The notes beneath the pieces were generated by a model. That model ran no database searches, was not told where the DNA came from, and saw only the letters and a program-made list of their open reading frames with translations. Shown one piece after another: positions 1-7,672 of a stretch of DNA of 64,000 bases. The position numbers and the translations under genes are program-made. The stretch comes from Arthrobacter luteolus NBRC 107841 (GTDB taxonomy: Bacteria; Actinomycetota; Actinomycetes; Actinomycetales; Micrococcaceae), in the NCBI RefSeq assembly GCF_001552075.1, contig NZ_BCQM01000003.1, forward strand, positions 186,001 to 250,000. The letters are read 5' to 3'. The first letter of the stretch is position 1, and each line of letters begins with the position of its first letter.

Positions 1-237
1 GGCCGGTTCCTTGATGGGTTTGGCCGGAGTGGCCGGCCCGCGGTCGGCGGGGGTCTGGGGTTCCGTGACGGGCACACCGGCGGCGGGCTGCATGGGCTCG
101 GTGATCTGCTCGGTCCGGGCGCGGCTGGACGGCACCTCTTTGAGGTGCGGGTAGTGGTCTAGGTGAGCGCGGGGGACGGTGTGCGGCAGGATTTCGTTGG
201 TGCGGGTGTCGCGCACGCGGATCCATTCGGCTGGCAT
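1..237 (-). CDS. Hypothetical phage protein (partial, runs off window)
   Basis: The frame is open from an ATG at 237 to the window edge (79 codons). The N-terminus (MPAEWIRVRDTRTNEILP) resembles small proteins found after head-tail connector genes in actinophages, and the tail of the visible part is Pro/Ala rich. An AGGAGG sits 6 nt upstream of the ATG, and the upstream gene stops about 10 nt before it, so it belongs to the structural operon. Function unknown. Confidence 0.6.
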   Translation of the reverse strand, partial: MPAEWIRVRDTRTNEILPHTVPRAHLDHYPHLKEVPSSRARTEQITEPMQPAAGVPVTEPQTPADRGPATPAKPIKEPA

Positions 238-246
238 GGGTGCCTC

Positions 247-666
247 CTAGGTGGTTTCGAGCCGCCACGGGGCGGGCAGCATGAAGCGGGCCGGGGTTTC
301 GGATGAGTCCCGGAGAGGGGTTTCCTGGCGGAACCCGTCAGGGTTTAGCAGGATGTGCGCGGTGCCGAGGGGCAGGTTTGTGAGGGTGCGGCGGACATCG
401 TGGGCGACCCGGGCGCAGATGTCGGCGTCGGCAGCCACGGCCTTGGATTGGAAGTCCCAGCGCAGGCCCTGCAGGTCGACCAGGTTGGAGAGGTCCCGTT
501 CCGGGATTTCGTCCCCGATCCCGCCGTGGAATACGACGTAGGGGAGGACGAACCCGGCAGCGTCCGTTGGGACTTTCGCGGGCACGTATCCGTCGTAGAC
601 CGTGACCCCGCGGAGCGTGCGGAGGGCTGCCAGGACGCCGGCGCGGTACAGGATTGGGTCAGCCAT
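247..666 (-). CDS. Putative tail terminator / tail completion protein
   Basis: A 139-aa soluble protein. The call rests mainly on position: it follows an HK97-gp10-like gene and two connector-type genes in the usual siphovirus order adaptor, stopper, gp10-like, terminator. No catalytic motif is visible. Its start overlaps the end of the previous gene by 8 nt and has a GGAGGAGG ribosome site. It could be another minor tail component. Confidence 0.5.
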   Translation of the reverse strand: MADPILYRAGVLAALRTLRGVTVYDGYVPAKVPTDAAGFVLPYVVFHGGIGDEIPERDLSNLVDLQGLRWDFQSKAVAADADICARVAHDVRRTLTNLPLGTAHILLNPDGFRQETPLRDSSETPARFMLPAPWRLETT

Positions 667-1027
667 TCAGGCCCTCCTCCGCGATCTGGGCCAGGGCCTG
701 GGCAAACGGTCCTTCGTTGCGGTCCGCGGCCGGACCCATGAACGGCTGGGCAGGGGCGCGGCTAGTGCCAAGTTCCAGGAAGACGCCGTAGTTAGCGGTG
801 GGACCGATCTCCACGGAGAGGTCACCGGCGCGCCCGACGCTGCGAAGGTCGGAGTGCCCGATGGAAGCGCGGAGGTTTCCCGTGTCGACCGGGGCGAGCA
901 GCTTGGCGTCCTTGACGACGTCCCGGGCCGTCTTGCGGACCACGGTCTGCGTGAGTAGACCGGTAGTTACCTGAGCGCGGGCGATGTCGGCGGCGAACCT
1001 GCGGACTTGCGAGTTCTCGAAGCCCAC
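659..1027 (-). CDS. HK97 gp10-like head-tail protein
   Basis: A 122-aa protein with the marks of the HK97 gp10 family: a central LAPVDTGNLRASI segment and a later YGVFLELGTSRAPAQPF segment ahead of an amphipathic C-terminal helix. Family members act at the neck or in tail completion. The start is a GTG at 1027, because TAGGAGG lies 6 nt upstream and no good site supports the longer frame above it. Confidence 0.75.
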   Translation of the reverse strand: MGFENSQVRRFAADIARAQVTTGLLTQTVVRKTARDVVKDAKLLAPVDTGNLRASIGHSDLRSVGRAGDLSVEIGPTANYGVFLELGTSRAPAQPFMGPAADRNEGPFAQALAQIAEEGLNG

Positions 1028-1037
1028 GGCGCGCCTC

Positions 1038-1448
1038 CTACGGGTTTTGCTGGGTGAGGTTGTCCACGCAGGTGAAGTCCCGGCCCCACGCGAGTTCGCC
1101 GAACTGTTCGCCGATGATCCGGAAGGACCGGCCCAGAACGTGGACGACGTCGCCCAGTTCGCCGGAACGGATGGGCGGCCCGCCGGCAGGTGCGCTGACG
1201 AGGTATTCGCGGGTTTGGGTGGGCTGGTCGGCCTGCTCACCGGTGGCTTCGCGTTTCAGCGCCTGCACACGGACCGTGGTAGACCAGATGGTTTCCGAGC
1301 CGTCCCAGCCATCGGGGAGCGGGTACGGGGCCGGGCCTCCGGAGACGCGTATGAACACGGCTTTCGCGGTCTGCGTGCCGTCCAGGGTGGGGCGGTGATG
1401 GTCAGCCCAGCCCGCGGGGATGACCGGGTAGCGGGGGAGCGGGCTCAC
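1038..1448 (-). CDS. Putative head-tail stopper (DUF6093-like)
   Basis: A 136-aa protein between the adaptor gene and the gp10-like gene, the usual place of the head-tail stopper. The C-terminal half (GELGDVVHVLGRSFRIIGEQ) looks like a small beta-barrel; it resembles actinophage neck proteins I associate with DUF6093, recalled rather than searched. It overlaps the adaptor gene by 4 nt, suggesting translational coupling. Confidence 0.5.
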   Translation of the reverse strand: MSPLPRYPVIPAGWADHHRPTLDGTQTAKAVFIRVSGGPAPYPLPDGWDGSETIWSTTVRVQALKREATGEQADQPTQTREYLVSAPAGGPPIRSGELGDVVHVLGRSFRIIGEQFGELAWGRDFTCVDNLTQQNP

Positions 1449-1807
1449 AGCCGGTACTCCTCGCCCTCGAGGTGCCCGTACGGCTGGAAAGGGATGACGT
1501 CGAACCCGTCCACGGCCGCGGCGTCTTCGGCGGCGGCCCGGGCGCGCAGCTCGGTGGCCTGCTTCCGCAGTTCAATAGCAACGGCTGGCCCGTCGGTGGA
1601 GAGGTCCTGGGTGCGGATCTTCTTCGAGACCAGCACCTCGGACGTGGCGATCGCGTCCAGGGCATCGGCGGATGCCCGGAGGACGTTCTGGTCGTTCAGG
1701 TCGAGGTAGCCGCGCAGGTGCTCGTCGGTGAGCAGGAACGCGGCCTCATCGAGGTCAGCGATGCGGAGGCGGACCCGGCCCAGATCAGAGGTGAAGTCGA
1801 TGGCCAT
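1445..1807 (-). CDS. Head-tail adaptor (gp6-like connector)
   Basis: A 120-aa protein with the typical adaptor pattern: an N-terminal segment with VRLRIADLDEAAFLLTDEHL, then an Ala-rich helical bundle and a short charged tail. Such proteins bind under the portal ring. The ATG at 1807 has GGAGG with CACCC between it and the start. It is the first connector gene after the major capsid gene. Confidence 0.65.
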   Translation of the reverse strand: MAIDFTSDLGRVRLRIADLDEAAFLLTDEHLRGYLDLNDQNVLRASADALDAIATSEVLVSKKIRTQDLSTDGPAVAIELRKQATELRARAAAEDAAAVDGFDVIPFQPYGHLEGEEYRL

Positions 1808-1845
1808 GGGTGCCTCCGCTATCGCTATGAAAGTTTGGGGGTGGC

Positions 1846-1886
1846 CCCCGCGCTGGGATTGATTAGCCCTATTCGTCAGCGCGGGG
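1846..1886 (-). terminator. Stem-loop after the major capsid gene
   Basis: A perfect 10-bp inverted repeat (CCCCGCGCTG at 1846-1855, CAGCGCGGGG at 1877-1886) with a 21-nt loop lies between the capsid stop and the adaptor gene. No T-tract follows on the minus strand, so it may reduce read-through or stabilise the capsid message rather than act as a full terminator. Confidence 0.4.
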
Positions 1887-1897
1887 ACCGGTTGGAG

Positions 1898-2965
1898 CTA
1901 GGCTCCGTTGGACGCCCAGACGCCGGGAGTGAACCCGGGGTCGATGCCGTAGACGTCGCGGCCACGGAACCAGATGGTGTCGTCGTTGAAAGAGCCGTCC
2001 TCAACGGACACTGCGCCGCCGCCGACGCGCTGGCCCTGGTCGGACTTGACCCGGATGTCGACCGTTTCCTCACCCGAGAGCAGGGTGCGGATGATGGACG
2101 GGAGGTCCGAGGACTTGCCCTGCACGAGCGCCCAGGCGGTGGCCTGCGCGGTGCCGAGACGCTTGCCAGCAGTGCGGGATTCCAGCGGGGTGACCACGTT
2201 GGTGAACGGGTTCTGGATGCGGGTCTTGGTAACCTTCTGGCCACTGGTGACCTGCATTTCCAGTTCGGTGGCCTTGAGCACGCGATTCACTTCGCCGCGC
2301 AGCGCCGGCCCGTGCACCAGCACGAGGTCGGAAGTGTCCACCAGCTCATCCCGGTGGTTCTCGCGCTGGGCGAGTTCCTTGAGCGCGGCGTCCAGTGCCT
2401 CCGGGGAGAACGGCACGGAGGCCACGGAGCCGAAGAACTTCGTGCTCCAGCCGCCATTGCCGACCAGGAGGTCCGCGACGGCGTTGTTCTGGCCCTTGAT
2501 GGACCCGTTGCCGAGCATCTTGGGGAAGTTCGCCAGCTCCGAGAAGCGCCGGCTGCGGCGCAGCTCCCACGTCAGCCCGTAGGACTTACCGTGCTTGGCC
2601 GCCTTGTGCTTCAACTCGGTCTCGTTGAGCGAGCCGCCCTTGTACTCTTCGCCCTGGGCTACGGGCTCGAAGGCGTCGCCGGACCAGAGGTCAACGAGCT
2701 TGTGCTCATCGAACGTGTCGACGGTGACGTCCACGAGCAGCGGCTCGAACTCCTTGACGGCGTCCTGCTGTGCCTTGATGGCCTGCTTGGCGAACGCGTC
2801 ACCCAGCAGGACGGGGAAGTCGCTCGTGCTGAACGCTTCTAGGAGCTTGGCCTGGGTGAAGTGATCGGCGCCGGACTTGCCCTTGGCGAAGAGCTTGGCG
2901 GCTTCGTACACGCGCTCGTCCCGGGTGGGCGCGGCGCGGAAACCTTCTTTTGCGAGGATGTCCAT
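1898..2965 (-). CDS. Major capsid protein
   Basis: A 355-aa protein directly after the protease-scaffold and cement genes, the expected slot for the HK97-fold major capsid subunit. It resembles the gpT/HK97-like actinophage capsid proteins: an N-terminal helical stretch, a central domain with KSYGLTWELRRSRRF and a C-terminal part with DPGFTPGVW. AAGGAG lies upstream of the ATG at 2965. The stem-loop after it suggests its message is differentially handled, as expected for the most abundant virion protein. Confidence 0.8.
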   Translation of the reverse strand: MDILAKEGFRAAPTRDERVYEAAKLFAKGKSGADHFTQAKLLEAFSTSDFPVLLGDAFAKQAIKAQQDAVKEFEPLLVDVTVDTFDEHKLVDLWSGDAFEPVAQGEEYKGGSLNETELKHKAAKHGKSYGLTWELRRSRRFSELANFPKMLGNGSIKGQNNAVADLLVGNGGWSTKFFGSVASVPFSPEALDAALKELAQRENHRDELVDTSDLVLVHGPALRGEVNRVLKATELEMQVTSGQKVTKTRIQNPFTNVVTPLESRTAGKRLGTAQATAWALVQGKSSDLPSIIRTLLSGEETVDIRVKSDQGQRVGGGAVSVEDGSFNDDTIWFRGRDVYGIDPGFTPGVWASNGA

Positions 2966-2977
2966 GTGTTTGTCTCC

Positions 2978-3328
2978 TTACGCGCCGACGGCGGTCTGAG
3001 TGGTGTAGCCGATCGGGGCTACTTCGAGGGGGCCCGTCGCGGCGGCCTTGGTTCCCAGGGCGACGCCGAACAGGTAGTTGCCGGTGCCGGTCGCGCTGAG
3101 CGTGCCGTCGGACTTGATGAAGACCGGAAGGCCGACCGATGCGACGGCGCCGGCGACCTGCAGGTCATAGGAACCGTCCAGCCATACGGTGACCGGCTGG
3201 CCGGACTTCGCGTCGATCTGGGCGACGCCGCAGATGTTGTTGACGCGGACCGGGTCGCCGGACTTCACATCGCGGGGTGCCGGCACGCTGATGTGCTGGG
3301 CGTTGGTGTAGCGCTGGTTCTTCGCCAT
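2978..3328 (-). CDS. Capsid cement/decoration protein (DUF2190-like)
   Basis: A 116-aa protein between scaffold and capsid genes. The VSGDPVRV-like segment near residue 25 and the repeated short beta segments ending in GVALGTKAAATGPLEVA fit the DUF2190 family, which decorates capsid shells. The ATG at 3328 lies 3 nt after the stop of the protease-scaffold gene; GGAGAGG is upstream. Confidence 0.65.
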   Translation of the reverse strand: MAKNQRYTNAQHISVPAPRDVKSGDPVRVNNICGVAQIDAKSGQPVTVWLDGSYDLQVAGAVASVGLPVFIKSDGTLSATGTGNYLFGVALGTKAAATGPLEVAPIGYTTQTAVGA

Positions 3329-3330
3329 GG

Positions 3331-3711
3331 TTACTTGGCCTCTCCGTCGAGCGCGCCGAGGATGTCGGCGTCGGTGATGGTCTTGGACTCGGTGACGGCG
3401 GTCGTGTCTCCGACGCCGCGGACGGTGCCTTCGCCGTGGGCTGCACGCCATTCGGCTGCGGACTCGGTTGCTTCGGCCTTCAGGGCTTCGGCGTCCAGGG
3501 TGCCGTCTTCCTTGACCGTGTAGGACTCGGCCAGGCGGGTGATGGTGCGGGGCGCGTCGATGCCATCGAACGCTTCGGCGACGATCTTGGCGGCCTCGGC
3601 CTTCAGTGCGCTTTCGCGCAGCTTCCGGTTCTCGGCTTCCAGCGCGGCGGCCCGGCTGGCATCTGCACGGAGGGCCGAGAGCTCGGACTCCTCGATGTTG
3701 GTAGTAGCCAC
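3331..3711 (-). CDS. Nested in-frame scaffold protein (internal start)
   Basis: Inside the protease-scaffold frame a GTG at 3711 is preceded by AAGGAG with a 6-nt spacer, as good as the main gene starts here. It would give a 126-aa product beginning ATTNIEESELSALRADAS, exactly the coiled-coil half. This matches the lambda C/Nu3 arrangement, where a protease gene also makes free scaffold. Translation from it is inferred. Confidence 0.6.
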   Translation of the reverse strand: MATTNIEESELSALRADASRAAALEAENRKLRESALKAEAAKIVAEAFDGIDAPRTITRLAESYTVKEDGTLDAEALKAEATESAAEWRAAHGEGTVRGVGDTTAVTESKTITDADILGALDGEAK

Positions 3712-4518
3712 GGTGGGCTCCTTCCTGTTTTCGGTAACCCCAGCCGGGTTCGACGGGGAATCAGCGGGGGCCGACTCAGCGGCCGGGGCGACGGGCACGA
3801 ACCGGGTTTCGATACGGACTTCGACGGGGTCGCCGGTGAGCGTGACGGTGTTCCCGGCGAGCGTGTAGCCCTGCTGGTAGATGTGCTCGGCGTCGTCCTC
3901 GCCGTAGGTCGCGTACCAGACGATGGAGTCGTCGAAGTCGCGGACCCAGGCGTACCGGCCGCTGCCGGCGTCCTTCACTGCGGCGTTGAGGTACTCGCGG
4001 GTGTCGTTCGCGGTAGCTTCAATGACTCGGCGGGCTGACTCCAGGACTTCGGCGATCTTCCCGCCGCGGCCGGCCTTGGTAACAAAGTCGACGGACTCGG
4101 CGTGCAGCAGACGGGTGATGGTCCGCTTCCCGTCCTTCTCGTCCATCTGGGCGGAGGCACGGATGCTGACCCCGATGTCTTCGGCCATCTCGGCAATGGC
4201 CTCCCGCCAGTGCGGGAACACCTTGGCCTCGGCGTAGAGCGCTTCCTCGGCGGCGTCGTAAACGGCGTCCGAGGTCAGGACCGCGGCGAGGTCCTTGATG
4301 GTCCGCTCCGGACGGTCGTAGGACTCCTGGGCGCCGGGGTGGTCGGCGTACATATGCGTGCCAGCAGAGAAGACCTTGTCCTTCGCGGCGGCCTTGATCG
4401 TCTCCGTCGGGTAGGTGCCGGAGGACCCCTCGCCGGCGTCGATGATCTTGATCCGGATCCGGCCAGGACCGGACTTCGTGGCGTTCAGGGCCACGGATTC
4501 GGTGATGAGCTTCGGCAA
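3331..4518 (-). CDS. Capsid maturation protease fused to scaffold
   Basis: A 395-aa protein. The N-terminal half carries candidate protease residues: a His in MYADHP (about residue 57), a Ser in GVSIRAS and a further region SVDFVTKAGRGG, in the order of herpes/HK97-fold prohead proteases. The C-terminal part, about 120 residues, is Ala/Glu-rich coiled coil typical of scaffolds. The start is a TTG at 4518 because AGGAGG sits 6 nt upstream; the ATG 24 nt further up has no such site. A second start lies inside the gene at 3711. Exact protease family not settled. Confidence 0.75.
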   Translation of the reverse strand: MPKLITESVALNATKSGPGRIRIKIIDAGEGSSGTYPTETIKAAAKDKVFSAGTHMYADHPGAQESYDRPERTIKDLAAVLTSDAVYDAAEEALYAEAKVFPHWREAIAEMAEDIGVSIRASAQMDEKDGKRTITRLLHAESVDFVTKAGRGGKIAEVLESARRVIEATANDTREYLNAAVKDAGSGRYAWVRDFDDSIVWYATYGEDDAEHIYQQGYTLAGNTVTLTGDPVEVRIETRFVPVAPAAESAPADSPSNPAGVTENRKEPTVATTNIEESELSALRADASRAAALEAENRKLRESALKAEAAKIVAEAFDGIDAPRTITRLAESYTVKEDGTLDAEALKAEATESAAEWRAAHGEGTVRGVGDTTAVTESKTITDADILGALDGEAK

Positions 4519-4564
4519 GGGGTGCCTCCTGTTGGGCGTCAAATGGCAAGCGATACGAGGTGGC

Positions 4565-4570
4565 TAGGCT
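4565..4570 (+). promoter_or_regulatory. TAGGCT -10 box for a leaderless gene
   Basis: TAGGCT on the plus strand ends 6 nt before the GTG at 4577, the same geometry as at 14,618 and 20,068. The -35 region is weak. Confidence 0.45.
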
Positions 4571-4576
4571 GTGAGT

Positions 4577-4735
4577 GTGGGCATGGATGATGCGAACGTC
4601 GGCGGCCGGCCAGGGGAGTGCCCGGGTCACGCCTGGGTGCTGCACGGGCTGCAGTTCGACCTGAGCGGCGCCCGCATGTCCCGGCAGTGCCGGTGGTGCG
4701 GAGCTTTGAGCTATACGCCGTCCAAGCAGGACTAA
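4577..4735 (+). CDS. Small zinc-ribbon phage protein on the opposite strand
   Basis: A 52-aa frame with CPGHAW near the N-terminus and CRWCGA near the C-terminus, the paired Cys/His pattern of a small zinc ribbon seen in many actinophages. It is coded against the structural operon, between protease-scaffold and MuF genes. The GTG at 4577 is chosen because it fits a leaderless transcript; an in-frame ATG at 4583 would give 50 aa. Its TAA overlaps the TAG of the MuF gene tail to tail. Confidence 0.6.
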   Translation: MGMDDANVGGRPGECPGHAWVLHGLQFDLSGARMSRQCRWCGALSYTPSKQD

Positions 4736-5787
4736 CCGGCCAGCGCTCGCAGGTCCCGGACCGGGGTTACGTGCATGGCATCGCGCCACCCGTCGGTGCT
4801 GACCTTCGTGGACAGGTCGTCCCAGCCGATGGTGCCGCTGTTGAGCAGTTCGAGCCGGTCTCGGCCCATGATCCGCGCCTGGGTGTCTGCGGTGAGGCCG
4901 TCGAACCATTCCCTTGAATCCGGCAGCAGGTCGTCGGGTTCGTCGAGATTGAAGCCGAGTTCCCGCCAGGACTTCGTTTTGGGGATCCGGTCACACCGTC
5001 CCTGATGGTGGTCGATCGGACCCTCTTCGTCCACGGGGTGGAGCTTGCCGTGCTGGGCGAGGCAGGACGGGCAGGTGCGGGCATCCAGGGATGCTCCCCA
5101 TAGCCAGCCGGCCATCAGATCGGTGTTGGCTTCGTCGGCAGCTTTCGTTGCTGCGCGGTGCGCGTCCAGCATCTCCGTGCGGGCTATGGTCATGGCCCGG
5201 GTGAGCCCGCCGTTGAAGCCCTTCTCAGCCTGCCTGACCATGTTCCGGGCAACCTTGCGAGGGTTGTCCCCGATAGCGATGCCCCGGATGAGGTTCCGCT
5301 TCATCATGGCCACAGCATCATCGGAGAGGGGCAGCAGCCCGGTCGTGATGTTCTGGGCCGTGCGTGCAACGATGGCATCCATCGCCGAGTCGGAGACCCG
5401 CGTCCAGGTTGGCATGACGCTCACCCGATGATCCGTAGGCATCTGCGAGACCGCGACGTCGATCTGGGACTGGGCTGCAGCCAGCGCGGTACGCATGACC
5501 TCGGCTTTCGCGGTCACATCAGCCATTTGTGCGAGTTCGTCGAGTCGGTCAGCTGCGAGGCTGAGGGCCTTCCGGAGCCGGATGTTCTTCGCTGCCTGGG
5601 AGCCGGTGACGCGCCCGTTCTTCGCGGACGTCATCAGCTCGGTCAGCGCGGCGTCGAACTCCGCGGCCAGCTCATCCCAGGCCATGGCCCACGCACTGAT
5701 TAGTGCAAGGTCAAGGTCAGCGAGGATCTGATCCAGGTCGGTGCGGCGCCCGGACAGGAGGGCGAGGGTCTGGCTCGTTATCGCCAT
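4732..5787 (-). CDS. MuF-like minor head protein
   Basis: A 351-aa protein with a C-terminal Phage_Mu_F-type domain: ARTEMLDAHRAA followed by TCPSCLAQHGKLHPV and a distal His/Cys pair (DHHQGRC). These proteins associate with the portal and are present in few copies. The N-terminal 190 residues are largely helical. The ATG at 5787 has GGAGG 6 nt upstream; the longer frame to 5817 has no better site. It lies between portal and protease, as usual. Confidence 0.75.
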   Translation of the reverse strand: MAITSQTLALLSGRRTDLDQILADLDLALISAWAMAWDELAAEFDAALTELMTSAKNGRVTGSQAAKNIRLRKALSLAADRLDELAQMADVTAKAEVMRTALAAAQSQIDVAVSQMPTDHRVSVMPTWTRVSDSAMDAIVARTAQNITTGLLPLSDDAVAMMKRNLIRGIAIGDNPRKVARNMVRQAEKGFNGGLTRAMTIARTEMLDAHRAATKAADEANTDLMAGWLWGASLDARTCPSCLAQHGKLHPVDEEGPIDHHQGRCDRIPKTKSWRELGFNLDEPDDLLPDSREWFDGLTADTQARIMGRDRLELLNSGTIGWDDLSTKVSTDGWRDAMHVTPVRDLRALAG

Positions 5788-5866
5788 CCGTGTCCTCCAG
5801 ATCCTCGATGAGTTCAAACTCGGCCTCGACCAGTCGGCCGAGCTTCCCGAACTGGGTGACCCTCAT
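5717..5866 (-). CDS. Small ORF coupled between two head genes
   Basis: A 49-aa frame starts with an ATG overlapping the TGA of the upstream gene (ATGA) and runs 71 nt into the MuF gene in another frame. The N-terminal 30 residues are helical and acidic, the rest Pro/Arg rich where it overlaps MuF. No clear ribosome site beyond coupling. It may be a translational bridge rather than a functional protein. Confidence 0.35.
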   Translation of the reverse strand: MRVTQFGKLGRLVEAEFELIEDLEDTDGDNEPDPRPPVRAPHRPGSDPR

Positions 5867-6132
5867 GCGGCTTGCTCGTCCGCCCGCTGCCTGATCCGTT
5901 CCAGCGCGAACGCATTGACTTGGTCAGGGTGCAGCCCGGACAACTGGCAGTAGTAGTCAGCTATCCGGACAGCGCCGGGCCGGTGAGCGTTCTTCATTGC
6001 GTACGCAATGAAGAACAGCTCGCAGGCAACAGCAAGGGATGACTGCAGGGGCGGCAGATAATCGCCAATGTCAGCCCGCGCTTCCGGGAGTAAGGATGCC
6101 ACAGCGTTCTGTACGCGTCTGAGGTCGCTCAT
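5863..6132 (-). CDS. Hypothetical phage head-region protein
   Basis: An 89-aa mostly helical protein between portal and MuF genes. A hydrophobic stretch near residues 32-47 (SLAVACELFFIAYAM) is probably a buried helix rather than a membrane segment. Its ATG overlaps the portal stop (ATGA) and AAGGAGG lies upstream. No family recognised. Confidence 0.6.
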   Translation of the reverse strand: MSDLRRVQNAVASLLPEARADIGDYLPPLQSSLAVACELFFIAYAMKNAHRPGAVRIADYYCQLSGLHPDQVNAFALERIRQRADEQAA

Positions 6133-7652
6133 CGGATGGCCTCCTTGTTCTCACCGCGCCGGAACGCCTTCACGGCTGTGTCGCCGGCGCTGGCGTCGGG
6201 GTCTACCCAGTTGCCGTCGTCGTCGGTCACGTCCGCGAGGATTTCGTCGACGTCTCGCACGCCGAGGGCACGGAGCATGAGCCGCAGGGTTACGAGCGGC
6301 GGCATCTTGCCGGTGCCGTCCGCTTCCACGATCGCTTTCATGATCGTTTCGACGGGCAGCTCGTTGATGTCCGGCCACGCAATGTCCAGGGTCCGGTCAG
6401 TGTTCCCGGCCAGCTGGACGGTGAGCGTGTTCTGCTCCCGGGTGACGGTGCCCTTGAGTGGGCCACGCGGTGCGATGACTGCTTGGTCGATGACGTATCC
6501 GAGGATTGCGCGGAACGCTTCGGTCCACAGTTCCTGCCGGCCCTTGAACTCCAGCCGGGTGGGCTGGTTCAGGGTCTCTGCAACGGCGCGGGCGCCGGTC
6601 TGGCCTGGGTCAGCCATGAGCGTTGTGACGGGGATGCCGAGGCCGGCGGCGACTTGTGTGGCGACGGGCCGCCCGGATTCGGAGTCGATGGTGGCCCCGG
6701 TCTTCGGGACAGCCTCGATCTTCTGATCCCCGGTCGTGGCCACACTGGAGCCAGCCGGCATCTGCTGCAGCGCGGCACGGGTCCGCTGGGACATGGGGGT
6801 CTTGGACTTCGACATCTGGAACGCGATCCGCGACAGGGCCTTGACGAGCAGGACCCAGTCCTCAAGGAACTCCTTGTACGCCCGTGCCCAGGGGAGGGAT
6901 GCATAGGCGTCGCCGATGCCGAACTTCCAGCCGTCAAGGCCGTTGTCCTGCAGGTGGTAGACGGGGGAGTCCCACATGATCGGGTAGCTGTTCTGCCCGT
7001 CCGTCCATGACTTGGTGCGGGTATTGGGCCGCCACCGGATGTCCGGGTAGTAGGCCGTATGCGGGGAGCCGTTCTCTTCCCAGTCCCGCCGGTAGAACAT
7101 GGTGGTCATCCGGTCCCCGGGTACGGTGACCTTGTCCGCGATCTCATCGAACGGGAGGGTGCGGGGGATGACCTTGCCGGTGAGCGGGTTCGTGAACAGG
7201 GCAATGAACACGTTGCCGTCGGTGCCGATCGCGGTTTCCAGCCGGAGTTTCGCCTGGTGCCCGGTCAGCGCGGCACGGGACGCGTCGTCGTCGAGGAAGT
7301 CCTGCACGACGACGTTCACGTCCTGCTGGCCCTCAGTGCCGTCGGAGCGGGCGGTGATGCCAACACCCTGCCCATGGACGTATGACGCCCGGATGGCGAG
7401 GCCCCGCTTGATGAGCGGGTTAGCGATCGCCATCATGCGGGAGAGTTCCGCGGCGCGCTTCAGGCCTTCACGGCTGAACTCGTTCGAATACTGGCCGAGC
7501 AGTTTCTCCCAGCCCATGTCCTCCATGGCCAGCTGCATCTGCACCATGGATTCCTGCAGCTTCTCCGCACGGTACTCCGCCGTAGCGAGTGCACCCTCGG
7601 TGACGGTGTTGGCGGATTCCTGGAGTCCGAAGAACTGGGCGAGCTTACCCAT
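6129..7652 (-). CDS. Portal protein
   Basis: A 507-aa protein directly after the large terminase gene, with the size and composition of siphovirus portals. It should form the ring through which DNA enters the head. The N-terminal 80 residues are helical; a C-terminal segment carries conserved-looking TLDIAWPDINELPVETIMKA. CTAGGAGG precedes the ATG at 7652. The call rests on size, order and overall resemblance to actinophage portals. Confidence 0.8.
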   Translation of the reverse strand: MGKLAQFFGLQESANTVTEGALATAEYRAEKLQESMVQMQLAMEDMGWEKLLGQYSNEFSREGLKRAAELSRMMAIANPLIKRGLAIRASYVHGQGVGITARSDGTEGQQDVNVVVQDFLDDDASRAALTGHQAKLRLETAIGTDGNVFIALFTNPLTGKVIPRTLPFDEIADKVTVPGDRMTTMFYRRDWEENGSPHTAYYPDIRWRPNTRTKSWTDGQNSYPIMWDSPVYHLQDNGLDGWKFGIGDAYASLPWARAYKEFLEDWVLLVKALSRIAFQMSKSKTPMSQRTRAALQQMPAGSSVATTGDQKIEAVPKTGATIDSESGRPVATQVAAGLGIPVTTLMADPGQTGARAVAETLNQPTRLEFKGRQELWTEAFRAILGYVIDQAVIAPRGPLKGTVTREQNTLTVQLAGNTDRTLDIAWPDINELPVETIMKAIVEADGTGKMPPLVTLRLMLRALGVRDVDEILADVTDDDGNWVDPDASAGDTAVKAFRRGENKEAIR

Positions 7653-7672
7653 GCGGGCCTCCTAGGATCGGG

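Noticed and set aside
1472-2842. 456-aa plus-strand frame opposite the capsid gene
   Set aside because: Antisense shadow of adaptor and capsid genes; composition is not protein-like.
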